Origin: Thermodesulfobacteriota bacterium
Lineage (GTDB): Bacteria; Desulfobacterota; QYQD01
Direction: 5' to 3'
NCBI GenBank assembly: GCA_031082315.1
Contig: JAVHLC010000005.1
Coordinates: 124,001-188,000, forward strand
Length of the DNA stretch: 64,000 bases
The number at the start of each line of letters is the position of its first letter. The first letter of the stretch is position 1. Below the pieces are notes generated by a model. That model worked only from the letters and a program-made list of their open reading frames with translations. It ran no database searches and was not told the DNA's origin. Shown here one piece after another: positions 62,098 through 64,000 of this stretch. The translations under genes and the position numbers were made by a program.

Positions 62098-63708
62098 TTA
62101 TTGCCGCCAGATTATGGTGTCTTTCTTATAATGGGTGTCGTCTTTAGAGGGGTGGTCAAGATTATAATGCAGCCCCCGGCTTTCCTTACGCAGGAGGGCA
62201 CAGGTGACGATCAATTCCGCTACAGTGGCCAGGTTGCGCAGTTCCAGGAAATCCCCGGTTATTATGTAATCCCAGTAATGTTGCTGTATCTCTTTTTGTA
62301 TAAACTCGAGACGTTTTTGGGCCAGGGCCAGGCGTTTGTCTGTCCGCACAATGCCTACATAGTTCCACATGAGACGGCGTATCCCGTCCCAGTTGTGAGA
62401 TATAAGTACCGATTCCTGCAGGTCCACGGCTCCACCCGGATCCCAGGGCGGAACTGAGGGCGGAGTATAAGAAGATTTAGGCCCTATCTCTTCGATGGAT
62501 GAAAGTAAGGCCTGATAGGCAAAGACGACCGCTTCCAGAAGAGAATTAGAAGCCAGGCGATTTGCCCCATGCAGCCCGGTGCAGGCGGTCTCGCCTATGG
62601 CGTAAAGGCCGCTGATACTGCTCCGGGCATAAATATCGGTTAATATACCTCCACACATGTAATGGGCGGCGGGTACAACCGGAATGGGTTCTTTGGTGAT
62701 GTCAATGCCCAGGGAGAGGCATTTCTGGTAAATATTGGGGAAACGATTCCTAATAAAATCTGCCGGGCGATGACTGATGTCAAGATAGACGCAATCATCG
62801 CCGCTCTTCTTGAGCTCGGCATCTATAGCGCGGGCTACAGCATCCCGCAGGGCCAGGTCTTTCAGGGGATCATATTTTTCCATAAAGGCCCGTCCGTGTT
62901 TATCAATCAGGATGCCTCCTTCCCCCCGGACGGCCTCTGAGATAAGAAAGTTCTTGGCCTTGGGGTGATAGAGGCAGGTGGGATGAAATTGGACAAATTC
63001 CATGTTGGCCATCCTGGCTCCAGCGCGGTAGGCCATGGCCATGCCGTCCCCCGTGGCGATGTCCGGATTGCTGGTGTAGAGGTAAACCTTTCCGGCCCCG
63101 CCCGTGCAAAGGAGGGTTATCCTGGACAGAAAGGTATGGATTGACCCTGTTTGGGTGTCCAGAACGTAGGCCCCAAAGCAGGTCTCCTGGTTGCTTTTAC
63201 CCTTTTTCTTTAACAGCTTGCCCTTGGTCAGGAGGTCGATAGCAATATGGTTTTCATAGATGGTGATGCGCGGATTTTCTCTGGTCCTGGCTACAAGGGC
63301 CCGTTCGATCTCCTGTCCGGTGAGATCCTGGGCATGGACGATACGCCGGCGGGAGTGACCGCCTTCCTTGCCCAAGTCAAGGTGTGTCTGGTTTTTCGGC
63401 CGTGTAGTAAATTGTACCCCGATATCCACTAACTCTTTGATCCTTTCCGGGGCCTCCTTTACGACCAGTTCCACTACATCCGGACGAGACAGGCCATCTC
63501 CCGATCGCAGGGTATCTGCAATATGCAGTTCAAAGGAGTCGTCCGGGCCTGTGACCGCGGCAATTCCTCCCTGGGCGAGATTGGTGCTGGTATCCATCAT
63601 GGCCTTTTTGGTGACGATTGTTACCTCACCATAACGCGCCGCCTTCAAGGCAAAGCTAAGCCCGGCAATACCGCTGCCGATGACCAAAAAATCAGTTTTA
63701 ATTTCCAC
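62098..63708 (-). CDS. nadB: L-aspartate oxidase
   Basis: Flavoenzyme that oxidises aspartate to iminoaspartate, the first step of de novo NAD synthesis; in anaerobes fumarate serves as electron acceptor. The 536-residue protein has the FAD-binding GxGxxG ([15 protein letters not shown]), the succinate-dehydrogenase-like [19 protein letters not shown], and [10 protein letters not shown] with [18 protein letters not shown]. The start is a GTG at 63708 after GGAGAG. It is a single gene convergent with the qrc operon; nadA and nadC are not in the window. Confidence 0.95.
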   Translation of the reverse strand: MEIKTDFLVIGSGIAGLSFALKAARYGEVTIVTKKAMMDTSTNLAQGGIAAVTGPDDSFELHIADTLRSGDGLSRPDVVELVVKEAPERIKELVDIGVQFTTRPKNQTHLDLGKEGGHSRRRIVHAQDLTGQEIERALVARTRENPRITIYENHIAIDLLTKGKLLKKKGKSNQETCFGAYVLDTQTGSIHTFLSRITLLCTGGAGKVYLYTSNPDIATGDGMAMAYRAGARMANMEFVQFHPTCLYHPKAKNFLISEAVRGEGGILIDKHGRAFMEKYDPLKDLALRDAVARAIDAELKKSGDDCVYLDISHRPADFIRNRFPNIYQKCLSLGIDITKEPIPVVPAAHYMCGGILTDIYARSSISGLYAIGETACTGLHGANRLASNSLLEAVVFAYQALLSSIEEIGPKSSYTPPSVPPWDPGGAVDLQESVLISHNWDGIRRLMWNYVGIVRTDKRLALAQKRLEFIQKEIQQHYWDYIITGDFLELRNLATVAELIVTCALLRKESRGLHYNLDHPSKDDTHYKKDTIIWRQ

Positions 63709-63836
63709 TTAAATCTCTCCATAGTATTTGTGAAGTAATCGATTATTGCTATTATTCCAAATTTGGGTATCATAGGGCAATACATTTTTTGGGCAAGCTT
63801 AACAAGCTTATTCCATCTAAAGGGTGATGCAGAGTT

Positions 63837-64000
63837 ATGGTTAAGGTAGTTATCTTTGACTGCGATGGAGTCATGTTTGATTCCCGGGAGGCCAATCGGG
63901 CCTTTTATAATCATATACTGGCAGCCTTCGGACGTAAGGAGATGACCGAAGAGGAACTATTTTATGTACACATGCACACGGCTGATGCCTCTATAGCCCA
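63837..64000 (+). CDS. HAD-superfamily hydrolase, N-terminal part (cut by window edge)
   Basis: The visible 54 codons start MVKVVIFDCDGVMFDSREAN, which contains the nucleophile motif DxDGV of phosphoglycolate-phosphatase-like HAD enzymes, followed by the helical cap start. The AAGGGTGA upstream of the ATG is a possible ribosome binding site. The gene continues beyond base 64000, so the substrate class cannot be judged. Confidence 0.85.
   Translation, partial: MVKVVIFDCDGVMFDSREANRAFYNHILAAFGRKEMTEEELFYVHMHTADASIA

Overview
The window reads as chromosome of an anaerobic Gram-negative bacterium of the Desulfobacterota (former Deltaproteobacteria), probably a sulfate reducer or syntroph. The best single clue is a four-gene cluster at 56990-62020 (multiheme cytochrome c, Tat-exported molybdopterin-family protein, four-cluster ferredoxin, NrfD-type membrane protein). 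It matches the QrcABCD menaquinone reductase, which is known from sulfate reducers and syntrophs. Outer-membrane porin, peptidoglycan-recycling genes and paired TSUP transporters with universal stress proteins fit the same assignment. No rRNA, CRISPR array, transposase or prophage was seen.

Layout. 1-9865 is a signalling block: an NtrC-type activator (cut by the window edge) with its cytosolic PAS kinase, a divergent membrane kinase with a receiver-only regulator, then a second membrane kinase followed by a Lon-type protease carrying a response-regulator receiver inside it. 9866-14740 holds a chrA gene fragment, an OprP-like porin, a pair of half-size ChrA transporters and a tandem DUF1566 protein. 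14953-24483 is housekeeping on the minus strand: dprA-topA, tRNA-Val and tRNA-Asp, then the protein quality-control run tig-clpP-clpX-lon with tRNA-Leu in front. 24918-33921 is an accessory cluster: TSUP transporter, two-TM partner, UspA, a PEP-synthase-like dikinase with an unusual C-terminal domain, two tandem-Usp proteins facing it, and a second TSUP transporter with a DUF1634 partner. 34205-44971 is a plus-strand housekeeping run: tilS, ftsH, folP, cdaA, cdaR, glmM, coaX, ldcA and a serine beta-lactamase-family gene. 45122-52507 is a complete type I restriction-modification operon (hsdM, rhuM, hsdS, hsdR), followed at 52535-53454 by fragments of a second, decayed copy. 53451-64000 holds a phosphohexomutase, mpl, qrcABCD, nadB and the start of a HAD hydrolase.

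How it works together. The strongest candidate for an undescribed system is the receiver-Lon fusion (5839-7845) read after its own dCache histidine kinase. It lacks the usual Lon substrate-recognition N-domain, and the receiver sits exactly before the ATPase Walker A, so phosphorylation probably gates proteolysis. An ordinary Lon is encoded in the same window at 18717-21161 and serves as an internal reference. The sensor of this kinase is clearly related to that of the kinase at 2391-4619, so the block looks like duplicated sensors wired to different outputs. The second candidate is the TSUP/Usp/dikinase cluster.

Many spacers contain short degenerate repeats (TCAGC/TCAGT-rich arrays and several long imperfect palindromes). 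In at least two places (ends of folP and cdaR) they have run into coding 3' ends and supply the last residues of the proteins.
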